Assembly (NCBI GenBank): GCA_025677825.1 | Contig: JAIXMO010000001.1 | Coordinates: forward strand, 558,001-622,000 | Reading direction: 5' to 3' | Origin: Helicostylum pulchrum | Taxonomy: Eukaryota; Mucoromycota; Mucoromycetes; Mucorales; Mucoraceae | Length of the DNA: 64,000 nucleotides | Part shown: piece after piece, positions 12,588 through 24,330 of the stretch | How the letters are laid out: every line of letters begins with the position of its first letter | Position numbering within the stretch: position 1 is the stretch's first letter | Made by a program: the position numbers and the translations under genes | The notes under the pieces: generated by a model | What the model was told of the DNA's origin: nothing | The model's database searches: none | What the model saw: the letters and a program-made list of their open reading frames with translations, nothing else

Positions 12588-13149
12588 TTATTGGAGAACT
12601 GAAGAAGCTACCTTCTTTTCAGCAGCAGGTGTAAATACAAAGTCATTAGCAGTAAGAGCTACAGCTTTAATAACTCTTCTACAAGCAGCAAACCAAACAG
12701 CTACACTAACAGAACCTATTTTTTGAAACCAAAAAAATAAATTTCTCTCTCTTCCCCAATTTACATATATATCTTTCTTTTTTTTACCTGCAGGTGCAAA
12801 TGGCCATGAAAGAATTCGTTGTGCAGGTCCAAACCAACCAGGAGGAAGATAAAATACAGCGCTCTTTCTAAACCACATAACCATGCCCAATTGTGATCCG
12901 TGAACGATAAACCAAAGAGCTGATTTTACCTTGAGTTCAAAAGCTGTCTTTGCATAAGCAATTTCTGAATCTAAGCAAAAAAAAAATATTGAGTTTCTTT
13001 CCCTCCCCCTTTTTTTTCTTACGTCTTTGTAGTAGTCCCCTCCTTACTCATTTTCTCAGAATCAGCTACTGCCTTATCTAACTTTCTACGTAATTTAGCC
13101 CATTTAGCAAACTCATCCTATACAACCAAAACTTTTTTTTTTAGTATGT

Positions 13150-13182
<33 letters not shown>

Positions 13183-13461
13183 TGTACTGTTTACTTGAGA
13201 GCTGGTTTGAGCTAATTCTTTCTTCATTTTTACAACATCATTTCTCATCTTGATTTGCTTTAAAACTTTACGATCCTTAGTAAACTTGACATAAAGATCA
13301 TATGTCTTAAACGATGAAAAAAAAAAAAAATATTAAAAAATCAAATTAGATGCAAGAGTTTGTCTGTAAAAACTTACGAGAGAGGTAATGTAAGAGTAAC
13401 CAAGGAACAAGATAGACTCAGTTACTAGCACAAGTAAGAATATCGTAATCGGTAAATACAT
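12588..13461 (-). CDS. GET1: Guided entry of tail-anchored proteins factor 1 (Get1/WRB)
   Basis: ER-membrane receptor subunit that docks Get3 to insert tail-anchored proteins. Five exons (13378-13461, 13195-13305, 13048-13117, 12788-12970, 12588-12715) give 191 aa. The protein starts with a hydrophobic segment (MYLPITIFLLVLVTESILFL), followed by the cytosolic coiled coil with the family signature DEFAKWAKLRRKLDK, and two further membrane segments near ALWFIVHG and SVSVAVWFAAC. For exon 3 I chose the GTAAGG donor at 13047 because the later donor at 13022 would put the next exon out of frame. The C-terminus is short and lacks the tail of yeast Get1. Confidence 0.9.
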
Positions 13462-14286
13462 GTTAAATATTGTCGCGAAAAAAAAAAGCGAGGCCAGAAA
13501 TAAATTTACCGCTTTATTTATTTAAAATCAGGTGGGGGGTTTTATTTACTTTGCAGCTGATAGATTAACTTTTTTTTACTTGACAGATACTTGTTTTTTT
13601 TTGTAACTGTTTATTATACTTTCTTGTATTCTCTAGCCGATCTTTACTATTTGAGTAAGTAGCTTTTTTTTTGACGTGCCAGGGTTAGTGAATCACAAAA
13701 AACTACACACACTCAACAACAACAAAAAATTCGTAGCTCCAAATCAAGTAGTTTTTTTTTCTGCACTTGCAGCAGAAAATGTTAACCCCCTTCTACAGTA
13801 GCTACTCCATTTACTGGTGTTTGATTTAAGAATGAAATTCTCGAGAAAATGGTTTCTATCCCTCTGCTTTAACACTATTCGATTTAAGGATGTAATCTGA
13901 TTTCATAAAATCGCTAAATAGAGTCTTTTTTTTTAAAAAAAAAGTAACTAACAAAAAATACTATGTTTATTCTATGATGATATATCCATTAAATGTTGCG
14001 CAAGTACTATATCGGTTCCCCAGAACTGCTGCCAGCTAGTTTTTAGAGTGTGGTGAATGCATATATAGGAGCATCAGACTTATGGCCATTATTATCGGTT
14101 TAAACTTATTCTTTTACAAGAATATGTAAGCTCTATTTAGCGATTTTTTTTTTTAAAAAAATAAATAACTATTCATAGGCATAATTTATCATTCACTGCC
14201 ACTGCAACGCACTATTTTAACTAGTGTAAATAGAAATACATATTTGTAAACAGTTTTTTAGAAGAATTTCTTGCTAAGAAACCTTT
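13462..14286. other. Intergenic region upstream of GET1 containing a TIR-element fragment
   Basis: AT-rich, no supported gene. Positions 13796-13928 are related to the left end of the large TIR element described at 52398 (listed separately). The rest shows only homopolymer runs. Confidence 0.4.
13796..13928 (+). repeat. Terminal fragment of the CAGTAGCGG TIR element family
   Basis: Starts with CAGTAGCTAC directly after a TA dinucleotide. It continues with the same block order as the left end of the 52398 element: GATTTAAG repeats, a CTGCTTTAACAC block, then TTCGATTTAAGGATG and a final CTAAATAGAGTC. No matching right end was seen, so it looks truncated. Confidence 0.6.
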
Positions 14287-14382
14287 TTTTTTGTACATAA
14301 TGTTGACTGAAGCTGATAGTAAGCTTATAGCTGCTTTTGAGAAAAGAAAATATATAACCATAAATCGAAAATAGACGAGAAT

Positions 14383-15012
14383 ATGGATAATCCTAATCTA
14401 CCATTAAAATGGAAGTCAAATACAAATCTTATAGCTCAGCTTCTACTGAATGAACAAGAAATAATAAATCTGCTCGTTCGAGTTTTGGTTGGTATGATAC
14501 ATAATAGTTTTCTCGTAAAGTTTACTACTCGTATATAACACATAGCTTCAATTATAGATACGCACGTTCCAAAAAACAGTTATGTAGTGCATCAGAATGG
14601 ATGGCCAGAGGCTGAAGGTTTCTTTAAAGTATACAAGTCTCAGAATGAAAGTGATGCACGTTTCAAACCAATAGTTGTAACTATTCAAAGTGAAATTAAT
14701 CAAGTATTAATTCTGAAAATTATGCAATACTGTATACTTGTTTGCGAAAGATTCAATTATTTACCAATTGTATTAATTATTGCCAACAAAGACTGCCTTG
14801 GCTCTAAAGAAATTGAACCAAATTCACATTTGGTAAAGGTCAAATCTGATTTTTGGGCAGAAAAATGTCTGATGTTTCTTCCCGATTCGGATATCACACC
14901 TCTAAATGATCTATCTATAAATACTTTTCATGCGTTATGTCAGAACTACAAATACAGGCAGTATAGGCAATACCTCATAACGATCATAAGCATTAGCGCA
15001 ATAGTTAATTAG
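14383..15012 (+). CDS. Truncated Rpn/PD-(D/E)XK nuclease-like protein, probably decayed
   Basis: Two exons (14383-14491, 14546-15012) keep an open frame of 191 aa. The middle (IIDTHVPKN, then IVVTIQSEINQ, KIMQYCILVCERFNYLPIVLI) resembles the core of recombination-promoting-nuclease (Rpn/PD-(D/E)XK) proteins. There an Asp is followed by an ExQ strand and an R..Y helix, then a hydrophobic strand. Here the ExQ position reads TIQ and the Arg position is Lys, so key residues seem lost. The C-terminus ends in a non-homologous-looking Tyr/Ile-rich tail, and the same theme may continue out of frame to about 15226. I infer a degenerate member of a multicopy, mobile-like family. Alternative: a lineage-specific protein with no nuclease role. 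Confidence 0.45.
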
Positions 15013-15226
15013 TCTCAACATAAATTGTTTGTCAACGCGATTTTGGACTTCAATTAAGATATGTGGTAGATCATATGTCGCTCCATTTCTTGGTACATAT
15101 AAGACATCTGATCTTTTACCATCTGCCCATTCTGTTGAACTAGAAACATATGCATTACTGGGAATATTTGACCCTACACCAAGGCTTTTAAAATATTGTG
15201 AGAGGGGTTGTTTTTCGATGTTTTGA

Positions 15227-16153
15227 CAAGATACATGGTGAAAGTAAATAAACTGCGAGATTTAATATATTTCGACATAAATCTAGTGGAAAAAATAAGA
15301 TAAATTGAACTACTGGTTTACCAAACCAGAAAAGCAAAATCCACCTTTTTTTTTAATTTTTTGTCCCCCGAACAAATTATTTGGCAGAAAATGTTATTTC
15401 TGGTTTTGTTCACGAGAAAACGTCGTTTTTAAGTGAGAATTTTTTTTTCCTACCAGATACATGGTGGGAAAATATAAAAAAATGTCAACTTCGCGACCTT
15501 TATTTCCTAGTTTACTTTATCTCGCAGTACCCACGGATTTTTCTTTTAAAAAAATTGATTCTGTACAAGCTTTTATTTTAAGGTGGGAAAGGTTGATCTC
15601 AGCCTTTGACTTTAAAAAAGATACACATAACTACTTTACAGTGCAATACGGCCGATTTTAGATTGGCTCAAGAAATTTTTTATTTATTTAACTGTTTACG
15701 TATTCTTGGTGAGTTGATATTGCTATAGCGTATAAATAGCTTCTTTTTTTATTTTTTCCTTTTCTCTTTTAAGTACAATATCTAAATTGGGAACGTGGAA
15801 ATAAACTCTATTGCATTACATTTTATTCATTTCAAAAACCCTTCGTATCACAACCTACTTTTTTTTTTTTGCAACACTGAAACACAAATGAAAGCCTAGT
15901 TATAAAATTTTTTACTTGTTTCATACAGCTTGTTTGTATAAATAGCAATTAAATCACTTTCTCTCTCGATCCAAAATTTTTTATATATTTCTTTTCTCAA
16001 AAGTATTATTCAGTCTCAACCGGTCTGGCCTTCCACTGTACAAGCTAAAAACGTTCGCCTAACTTCTGTTTTGCATAAAAGAAGTGTTCCCTTTAATAAC
16101 GAGGAGCATAGAAATGTCTACGCGAACTACAACGAGAAAAAAAATAGCAAAAT
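15227..16153. other. Intergenic region, no gene seen
   Basis: AT-rich sequence with several short reading frames rich in Phe, Leu and Lys that look like chance frames. No family recognised and no element ends found. Confidence 0.4.
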
Positions 16154-16225
16154 CTCTCCGACTGGGAATTGAACCCAGGTCTCCCGCGTGACAGGCGGGG
16201 ATACTCACCACTATACTATCGAAGA
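16154..16225 (-). tRNA. tRNA-Asp (anticodon GTC)
   Basis: A 72 nt cloverleaf on the minus strand without intron. The 7 bp acceptor stem is TCTTCGA/TCGGAGA, with one U-G pair, and the discriminator is G. The D arm is TAGTATAGTGGTGAGTA, the anticodon loop is CTGTCAC with GTC, and the T loop is TTCAATT. These are the standard features of eukaryotic tRNA-Asp. Confidence 0.96.
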
Positions 16226-16956
16226 TGCTTATATTTTGAAAACCTTAAAAATTAATATATTTTAAATTATTTTTAAAAAACACGTGACTGTCACGTGAAA
16301 GCCACATGTAAATGCCCTACATACACCCTTTTTGTCTAAATCGAACATCGATGGCTATTCAATTTAAGTGTAGAATTGGTTTAAGTTGGTAAAGACAGAC
16401 GGGAATATTCTTTTTTTATTATTAGCAGTGGTTACTACGACGTTACAGCAGCGGTTATACTTAAGGGTGGCTTGATTTAACAGTAGGATTTTGATTTAAG
16501 GATAGGATCTATTTAAGAGTGGATTTCTTCAAGATTTCAGTAGAGGCCACTACTGCACTATGTCGACTATTTTTGACATTTACAGTTATCACAATTAAAT
16601 GTCTTATGATTTTATCTTTTTAAAGCTTTTTTTTATTTAAATGACTTTCTTATTTTTAGTCATGGCTTTTTCTTAAAAACTTGACATTCCCACACACTAG
16701 AGTAATAAGTAGAAAGAGAAAAATCAAGAGTTAGTATCGTGACAATGTTAGTGACAAGTCCCGAGAAACTTGTACTTGGCCCTTAATTGCTTAAAAGTAT
16801 GTAACGTTTAAAAACGGGAATATTGAGTTTAATTACTCAACGATATCAAATAATAATACATGCTTTATTTACTAGGATGTGTGTGTGTTATGTGTTTTTT
16901 TTTGTATATGTATATATATATAATAGATGGGATAATTAAATATTGGGGGTGATAAA
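16226..16956. other. Intergenic region with a miniature TIR element
   Basis: Between tRNA-Asp and the 3' end of the cystinosin gene. Contains the 110 bp miniature element at 16446-16555 (listed separately) and a GT/TA-rich patch near 16880-16925. No gene supported. Confidence 0.4.
16446..16555. mobile_element. Miniature TIR element of the CAGTAGCGG family
   Basis: A 110 bp stretch starts CAGCAGCGGTTATACTTAAG after a TA and ends GGCCACTACTG. The ends are imperfect inverted repeats matching the 1.3-1.6 kb elements elsewhere in the window. The interior is a string of GATTTAAGGATAGGAT-like units. It has no coding capacity and is consistent with a MITE-like deletion derivative. Confidence 0.6.
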
Positions 16957-18482
16957 TTATACAGATGCAGCATACAATGAGATGGTTGTTGAACCATAAT
17001 TCCTATTAGCATTGATAGGTCTTCTATTTATGCTACTATTGTATGACGAAACGGAATTACCATCGTCCTGCTCAATCGGTACCCGACTATCAGCCAAAAG
17101 TGATCTTCTTTCCTGAGGAATTGCAAGAAGATGTTGGTGGCCATAATATAAAATATAGTGCTGTAATAAAAATATAATATCGTAACCTATTACGATAACA
17201 CCAAGTCCACTATATGTGCATATATATTAGTAATTTATAAGTGTAGTAAGTATTCCTTTTAATAACTTACAGTTTGACGTTATCCTAATTTAGTAAATAA
17301 GGTTAGAATAATGAATTATATAGCAAAGATCTATTTGTTTTTAACTTACACCTTCAATGCCGGACCAATCACCGTCGATATATGCGTCCAAAAGTAATTG
17401 AATAATTGATAAAACACCACCTGATAAATCCTATAATAACATGTTACTTGATCGTACTACTTTTTTTATATATATATATATATACAACATACCCAGATAA
17501 TATATTGTACACTCCACCCTTGAGTTGACTTGCGTTTATAATTAACCCAGACCTTATTTTATGGTTGAGTAAACGGTAAAAAGATATATACTATAAAAAA
17601 GCGTACCTGAGGTAAATATTTTATAAAACTGACAATTAATTTTATGGAACTCAGGTAGTACATAAAATCAAGCCAAATGGCACCACCATAATGTATAGTT
17701 GAAACAACTAATACAGCGCCCATACAAGCTAACCATACAAAGGCAGCAGCAAACGAAGATATTTTTTGAGTTTCGTGCTTCTAAAAAAATAGAATTGATG
17801 AATATTACAATATAAAAAAAAAAAGTTTAATATTACCTTATAAACACAAGTTTGTAATAAAATAAATAAGGAAATAACGAACCCGTGTATAGAAAATACG
17901 ACATCATTCATTCGAACAAGGTTTCCATCACTATCAGGATGCCTACTTTGATCTACATGCATAACATATAAGTAAAAAAGTGTATATATATGCTAGTTAA
18001 TATGCTTTACATTCTTCTTGAATTTCTTTATCAAAATAAAAGGATAAATTATAAATCTATTTACATATGTACATAGTTAGTCTTTATGTAGTTTTTTTTT
18101 CTGTCGATTTATTAATTACCGAGTAACAAAAAAAACCGAGGACATTGTAAAATAAGAAATCAATGGATAGACCTTTAACACTACATATAAATCAAAAAAA
18201 AAAAAAATCAACTTTTTTTTTATTGTAGTTATACAGTGAATACGTATTTTACCTCTTTCGTTTCCAATTTAAAAATATTTGAGGATAAAAGCTTATTGAC
18301 CATACAAAAAAGTAAGACTAAGGTAGTAGTAATGTTCATGTTAATGGACACTATTTTTTTTTTTTTTAGTTTTGACAGGTTTCTTTTTAAAAAACAGACT
18401 ACTGTACCCAGCCTATAATGTCAGAAACTACACTCCATGTGGACATGGTACCCTGATTCATTTGAAAGGGTGATGAAGACAT
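16957..18482 (-). CDS. ERS1: Cystinosin homologue, lysosomal/vacuolar cystine transporter
   Basis: Seven-helix PQ-loop transporter that exports cystine from the vacuole/lysosome with protons. Ten exons (18408-18482, 18253-18317, 18120-18180, 18011-18056, 17837-17952, 17607-17780, 17493-17552, 17350-17430, 17271-17284, 16957-17209) give 314 aa. Order of motifs matches human cystinosin: SYFFVWSISFYPQ (first PQ loop), NWKRKSVKGLSIDF, NDVVFSIHGF, KYLPQVWVNYKRKSTQGWS (second PQ loop), GDWSGIEG, then IFLLQHYILY. The long N-terminal luminal glycosylated domain of the animal protein is absent, as in yeast Ers1. One exon is only 14 nt. The tail (about 60 residues) is polar and poorly conserved. Confidence 0.93.
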
Positions 18483-19732
18483 TTTTTTTTTTAAAGAAAA
18501 AAAAAAAAGAACAAATATATATATAATTCATGTTGCGTGACGTTTTTAATTACATTTTGGAGCAGGTGTGTTTCTTGACCCAAGACAAAAAAGTGAACTA
18601 AATGATATGATTGGAGCAATCAATCTGGCATATTTTAACACATCATGTCGTTAAAATGAGGGGGGGGGGGGGGAGAGAGAATCACTCCTGGAAGTTTTTG
18701 AATACCTCTATGTGTGTCACATGATCATTTTCATTGAGTGTTGGACTATCCCCTTAATTATGCAGATGGCTTAAAAAAGATAAAATAAGTGTAACCAATC
18801 AGTCCATCTTTTCCCCACAATTTCTTTTTCCATCTACATAAACAAAGAAGCAAGGCAAGTACTTGATTAGAAATGTGTTCAATTACATACAGAATCTTAT
18901 AATATATACCATTATATACATAAGACAACATATACACCTATCTAATCTAAATATTTAATCTGAATTAAATCTTAATAAAAACAAAGTATATATGGCTTTA
19001 GTAAAATAATAAAAAAAATGAGGTAATACCTTTCATAAAAGAAGATTCCCTTTCCATCCCCTGCCGAGCAAACTCTATTTTGAAATACATGTATACATAC
19101 ATATATACAAATTAACTGGAATAAAAAAGAAGGTACCTGGTAAATACCGTACGATTTAATCACATTTCAGAAGACGCGTTTTTATTTTATTTTATAAAAC
19201 CAATGACAACACACGTAAAGAAAAAAAGGCAATTGTCTTTTAGCAACTAAAAAAAGCTCGTTAGTAAAGAAAAATATAGGGGTTGAAAAAAAAAGTTATT
19301 CATTAATAGCATTTCGAACTGTTTATGAAGTTGTGAACCTAAAAGTAAAATAACCAGGAGAAACAAGTTGCTGAGCAATAACGAGAACTAAGCCCTTTGA
19401 CATTAGTTTTTTTTTTTTCATTCGGTTTGACATCGGCCTGTAGTTTGCCGTGTTTTAGTTGATCCTATTTACGTCATGTTTTTTTTTGAAAGCAACATGA
19501 AGAAGTATTCTTAAAAAAAAAAAAAAAAAAAAAAAAGCTGTATATGGTAATAAATCAAAAACTGGCCATTTTCTACTTATTGGCGTCGTGAATACTGTAA
19601 AACACCTGCTCCCCCCCTCTTTTGTGTATTAGTATTTAATCCATTCTTTTCCTCTTTTTTTTTTCATTCTTTCTCTTTTCTCTCTCTTAATTTTTTTTTT
19701 TTCCCTTTTTCCCTTTTTCTTTCTTTCTTTAG
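18483..19732. other. Intergenic region, 1.25 kb, no gene seen
   Basis: Divergent promoter space between ERS1 and the Zn2Cys6 gene. It shows a G run of about 13 nt followed by GAGAGAGA near 18661-18680, an A run of about 22 nt near 19514, and a C/T-rich stretch right before the next ATG, common before fungal start codons. No supported reading frame. Confidence 0.4.
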
Positions 19733-21472
19733 ATGCCCAAGATAGCTGTACCACCAACAACTAAGCGTGTTAAAGTTACACTTGCTTGTATCATTTGTCG
19801 TAAAAAGAAGGTCAAGTGTGATGGAGTTCAACCTTCTTGCTCTAGGTGTCAATCGATTGGAAACTGCTGTGAATATTCGGAGCCACCAAAGAAAAGAGGA
19901 CCACCTAAAGGCTATGTAGAAGTGATTGAGAATAGAGCACATCGAATCGAATCACTTTTAGGAAAACAGCAGCAACAAATGATAATTAAAAAAGATGATT
20001 ATAAACCACTTAATCCATTACTTTATTTAATTTCGAGTCTAGTTGAACACGTACGTTAACATAATATATATAAAAAAAAAGAAATAGCACACTGATAAGG
20101 TCCATTCTTATGACTATCCTCTAGGGCAGCCATGGCATCGTATACGATTTTTTAATGAAAGAAACGGCAAGAAAGCAAGATAATTTATGGACTGATAATT
20201 TTTTCAATCATTTCAATTTTATATTTCCAATATTGTCAAGACCACAATTCATTCTTGAATATGAAAATGATGAATTAAACCCGCTTTTAAATTTGGCTGT
20301 ACTGTTACTTGGTTGTAGATTAGAAAATAATGATAATTACTTGGAGCAAGAAAAGATACTATATCAGCAATTCTTTCTATCTCTTGATTTAACAAGTATA
20401 ACTGATTTGACCACAATACAAGTAATTATAATAGTAATAGTAGTAGTAGTTGATAATGTGACTAACTTATTTTTTTTTGTAGGCAATTGTAATCATGTGT
20501 TGGTATACATATATTGCTGGTGATATGGTGAAATGTCACTCTCTTCGTCACCAATTGGTTCAGTTAATTTTAGACTTGAATTTCACATTTGAATCTGATG
20601 ATAATATTCACTTTAATGAAATGAAGAGACGTACTTACTGGGTATCGTTTGTGATTGATCAATTAATATCAACCTGTACTGGTACGAAAAAGTTAATAAC
20701 GAATCAATACTTGTTTGAGTGGCCTCAATTAGAAGACGATCAGTTATATCTAAATCAACAGGCTACTTTACAAATTAATAGCTTCCATCAATTAATAATG
20801 TTATCAATTATTATGGCTAACGTATCAAATAGTCACAATATTAATAACCTTGAATCAAATTTAACTGAATGGTTATTGCAATTACCTTCTCATTTGGATT
20901 ATGGTAGACTCACTCCTATTGCTAAATTATATCGTATATTATACTATACCGTTCAAATTATGATCAATAATAATACAAATGGTCTTAATAGTAATAGCAT
21001 TTGTACTAATGCAGCAAACACTATCATTCATATTTCTGAACAAATGATTGATCTTGGTCAACAAAAATACCTACACAATTTGTTCTTTTCGTCGCTTACA
21101 TTAGCTACTTCAATTCATATTGATAAACAAGATAAAGCAAGTCTTTACAAAAGCATTTCAGTCATCAAAAGACTAAATTCTAGCTTATTATCCTGTATAC
21201 ATTTCGATTTAATTATGGATCAATTCTTAATAGATGACACCACCGCTTCTTCTTCTATTTCTTCTTCTTCACCACAACAACTACCATTCGATTTATTTGC
21301 AAATCAGTATTATTGCTTGGACACTTTTGATAACCAAACAATAGAATCTTCTACATCCACATGCTCACCTGCTTCTTATATCACTCCTACTCATTCGCCT
21401 TCATCATGCTTAAAAGAAGAAGATATCTCATTTGACTTTATATCTGATCAACACTTTTTCTCCTTACTATGA
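19733..21472 (+). CDS. Zn2Cys6 fungal transcription factor
   Basis: Three exons (19733-20050, 20125-20421, 20483-21472), all phase 0, give 534 aa. The GAL4-type binuclear zinc cluster is at residues about 19-47 (CIICRKKKVKCDGVQPSC, then SRCQSIGNCC), followed by a basic linker PPKKRGPPKGY and a coiled-coil-like stretch. The middle (about residues 140-400) has the fungal-specific transcription factor domain: FNHFNFIFPILSRPQF, MCWYTYIAGDMVKCHSLRHQLV and MKRRTYWVSFVIDQLIS. The C-terminus is Ser/Thr-rich and acidic, a plausible activation region. A nuclear DNA-binding regulator; target genes are not predictable from here, and neighbouring genes do not form a metabolic cluster. Confidence 0.9.
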
Positions 21473-22420
21473 TCCAAACACCTCTATGTCAAAAAAAACC
21501 AAAAAAAAAAAAAAAAAAGAATCATTAAGCTCACTCTCTTCATTTTTTATACATATATATGCCCTCTACTACTACCATTACCACTATATAAACTACTACT
21601 AGGCACACACATACACACTCTCTCACTCACTCACTCTCTCTCTCTCTCTCTCCCACAAACACGGAATTCTCGGGTCATCATTCCGTTTATACATATTGCA
21701 CCCTTTTCCTCGTTCTCTTTTTTTTTTCTTTTTCTTTTTTGTACCCGTATATGCTTTTTATATGAATTTTAAATGGGATACAAAATAGCAATGTGCATTA
21801 ATAAATACAGGTTTTTTTATTATCTTACTGTCAATAACTATAAATAATCATCCGACTCTTCTGTTTACGAACCAAAACAAATAACGTTGCGGGAATGGGA
21901 CACCAAAAAAACAAAACGTGCGATATAAATTATATCGCATACTCAGCTACCCTAATTGGAGAAAATCTCGTCCATTACATTATTTACCTATAAAGTAGTA
22001 CTCTTAAGTAGTACCATGGAGCCAAGTTATATGTTCTGCATGCGTTTCCACCTGTGTATGTATTATACATGTACTCCGAAAAAAAGGTTTCTCTTTTTGG
22101 TCAGGGCACTTTTTTAGTAAACCAAGTCACGAGGTTTATATTAAAACCAAGGATTTTTTAATAGTGTATGACCTTTACTATATCATGCGTGTATGTACTC
22201 AGCTGTCTTTTATATACGGTTTAGTAAAGCATTTATATGTTGAGTTCAACATCAAATCTTATCCTCACTATTTTTTTGTCAATGCAGTTTTTGACGTGAT
22301 TTGTCCGGCTCGGACTAATTTCGTCTTCTTTTTTTTCGCAGAGAGAGAAAAAAAAAGCTCGTTATAGAAATATCTAATCAAAGCATCCGTGAAAACCTTC
22401 TCTTTTTCATATATCTCAAT
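21473..22420. other. Intergenic region with CT microsatellite
   Basis: 3' region of the Zn2Cys6 gene and upstream region of the ribosomal protein gene. Contains an A run near 21499-21518 and an imperfect (CT)n/(CA)n microsatellite near 21600-21660. No gene recognised. Confidence 0.5.
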
Positions 22421-23437
22421 ATGGTAAAGTATATCAAATTAAATACAAAAAAAAAAGGGGGGAGGGGAAAGACAGATGGAGTGTATGTGTGTGTGTATAG
22501 GATAGATGAAACAAAAATAATAATCGATGGATGAACCGAAATCAACAACTCCCCAAAAAAAAAAGAGAGATAGAGAATGAAAGAGCGGAATGAATTGAAT
22601 CAGCATATACTAAAAAATGCTTAAAAAAATTATTAGGCTCCTACCACCAAGAAGTCCACTGGAAAGAAGGTTGCTCCCGCTCCTTACCCCGTCAAGGGAA
22701 AGCAAACCGCCAAGGTCACTGTTAACCCTTTGATTGAGAAGAACCCCAAGAACTTCGGTGTTGGTCAAGATATCCAACCCAAGCGTGATGTCTCTCGTTT
22801 CGTCAAGTGGCCTCAATATGTTAAACTTCAACGTCAAAAGAAGATTATCTACCAACGTCTCAAGGTCCCTCCTGCTCTTAACCAATTCACTCATGTTTTG
22901 GATAAGAACACTGCTACTCAAGTCTTCAAGTTGATGCACAAGTACAGACCTGAGTCCAAGGCTGAGAAGCGTGATCGTCTCCGTGCTGCCGCTGCTGCTA
23001 AGGCCGAGAAGAAGGAAGTTGCCAAGACTGATAAGCCCATTGTTATCAAGTACGGTATCAACCACATCACCGCTCTTATCGAAGCCAAGAAGGCCAAGCT
23101 CGTTGTCATTGCTGACGATGTTGACCCTATTGAGTTGGTTCTCTGGCTCCCTGCCCTCTGTCGTAAGATGGGTATCCCTTACTGTATTGTTAAGGGTAAG
23201 GCCAGACTCGGTACTCTTGTCCACAAGAAGACCGCTACTGCTCTCGTCTTGACTGAAGTTTCCGAAGCTGATAAGGCTGAACTCGCTACCATCGTCTCTG
23301 CCGTCAACACCAACTTCACCGAGAAGTGGGAAGATGTTCGTCGTCACTGGGGTGGTGGAATTATGGGTCCCAAGTCCAACGCCAAGATGGCCAAGCGTGC
23401 TGCTATCGAAGCTAAGGAAATTGCTGCTCGTCAATAA
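22421..23437 (+). CDS. RPL8: 60S ribosomal protein eL8 (L7a/L8)
   Basis: Large-subunit ribosomal protein of the L7Ae RNA-binding family. The model has an ATG-only first exon (22421-22423), a 213 nt intron, and exon 2 at 22637-23437. This gives 267 aa beginning [20 protein letters not shown], the expected eL8 N-terminus. Motifs [32 protein letters not shown] and [23 protein letters not shown] sequence (here [19 protein letters not shown]) are clear. Codons are strongly biased to GC-ending, preferred ones, unlike neighbours, as expected for a highly expressed gene. The long open frame on the opposite strand is a by-product of that codon bias. Convergent with the uS4m gene. Confidence 0.96.
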
Positions 23438-23592
23438 GTTTCCCCTCTTAATAAAACAAATGTTTAGTTTTTTACGCTGAAAAATAAAAACCTTTTTTTT
23501 TTGTTAATTGCATGAATTTAAATAATCAATTTTTTTTATTATTATTTTACAGTATGTGTTTGTGTTTATATATGGCATTTTTTTTTCTAAAT

Positions 23593-24330
23593 CTATTTAG
23601 TACGTTGAGCATACCATTCAAAGGCAAGGGAATGGAACTCTGGGGGGAAAGGAGAAGGAATTTCAGTACGCCCAGGTCTAGAAATAGGTGCTCTCAAAAA
23701 TACAGTTTGACATGTATTATAATTTACTTCGAGATATTCGGGTACAAATAAAAACGGTTGTGAGAATGGTTTAGGTGTGAAATCCAATTCTTGTCCCTTT
23801 TCTCCCTTGAGAAATTGAATAGCTTGAGGATCAACAGAAATAACATCGCCGTCCTTTAACTTGTGAGAAGGATACGCCAACTAAATATCATTTTACACTT
23901 TTAGCTTCTTCTTTGATATGTATATCCATTTTTTCTTTACCTTTTTACCGTTAACCAAGACCTTTCCATGAACACATAATTGACGAGCAGCGTAAATAGA
24001 AGGACAAAAGTTTGATCTGAAAACAACGAAATCTAAACGACGTTCTAATTCAGCAAAAGAAAGTACAGCTACAGAAGGATGAGCTTGACCTGCATCAGCT
24101 GAAGAATGAACAGTAGGTAACTTGGGATCAAAAAACTTATTTTTAAATTGACGTTCTGTCACTTGGTCACCATGGTAAGCACGAGTTTCTCTTTTAGCAA
24201 CCCATTTCTGTTGGAAAAGTGTCTTGTTGTTGAAATTGGGAAGTTCCTTATGTGCAATATTGTACAAGTTGTATTTGTTCCAGGACATACGTCCCAACTT
24301 TCTTGATAAACTGTAAATGGGTTTTCTCAT
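23593..24330 (-). CDS. NAM9: Mitochondrial small-subunit ribosomal protein uS4m (Nam9)
   Basis: Two exons (23941-24330, 23593-23880), phase 0, encode 225 aa. The S4 RNA-binding signature is present: [39 protein letters not shown], followed by [15 protein letters not shown]. The N-terminal [20 protein letters not shown] is typical of mitochondrial uS4 and also serves as a basic import signal. The protein is shorter than yeast Nam9 (486 aa), which carries fungal extensions. The role is decoding fidelity and assembly of the mitoribosome small subunit. Divergent from VPS68 across 552 bp. Confidence 0.92.

Noticed and set aside
13021..13047. Alternative donor for GET1 exon 3 at 13022
   Set aside because: It is a good GTAAG site but leaves the following exon out of frame with an early stop; the GTAAGG at 13047 restores the Get1 coiled coil.
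21600..21660. Possible tandem array (CRISPR-like) at the CT/CA-rich tract
   Set aside because: It is a simple-sequence microsatellite with no spacers, in a eukaryotic context.
22610..23434. 274-codon open frame on the minus strand opposite RPL8
   Set aside because: It is a shadow of the strongly biased codons of RPL8; its Ser/Leu/Gly/Asp-rich product resembles no family and the plus-strand protein is unmistakable.
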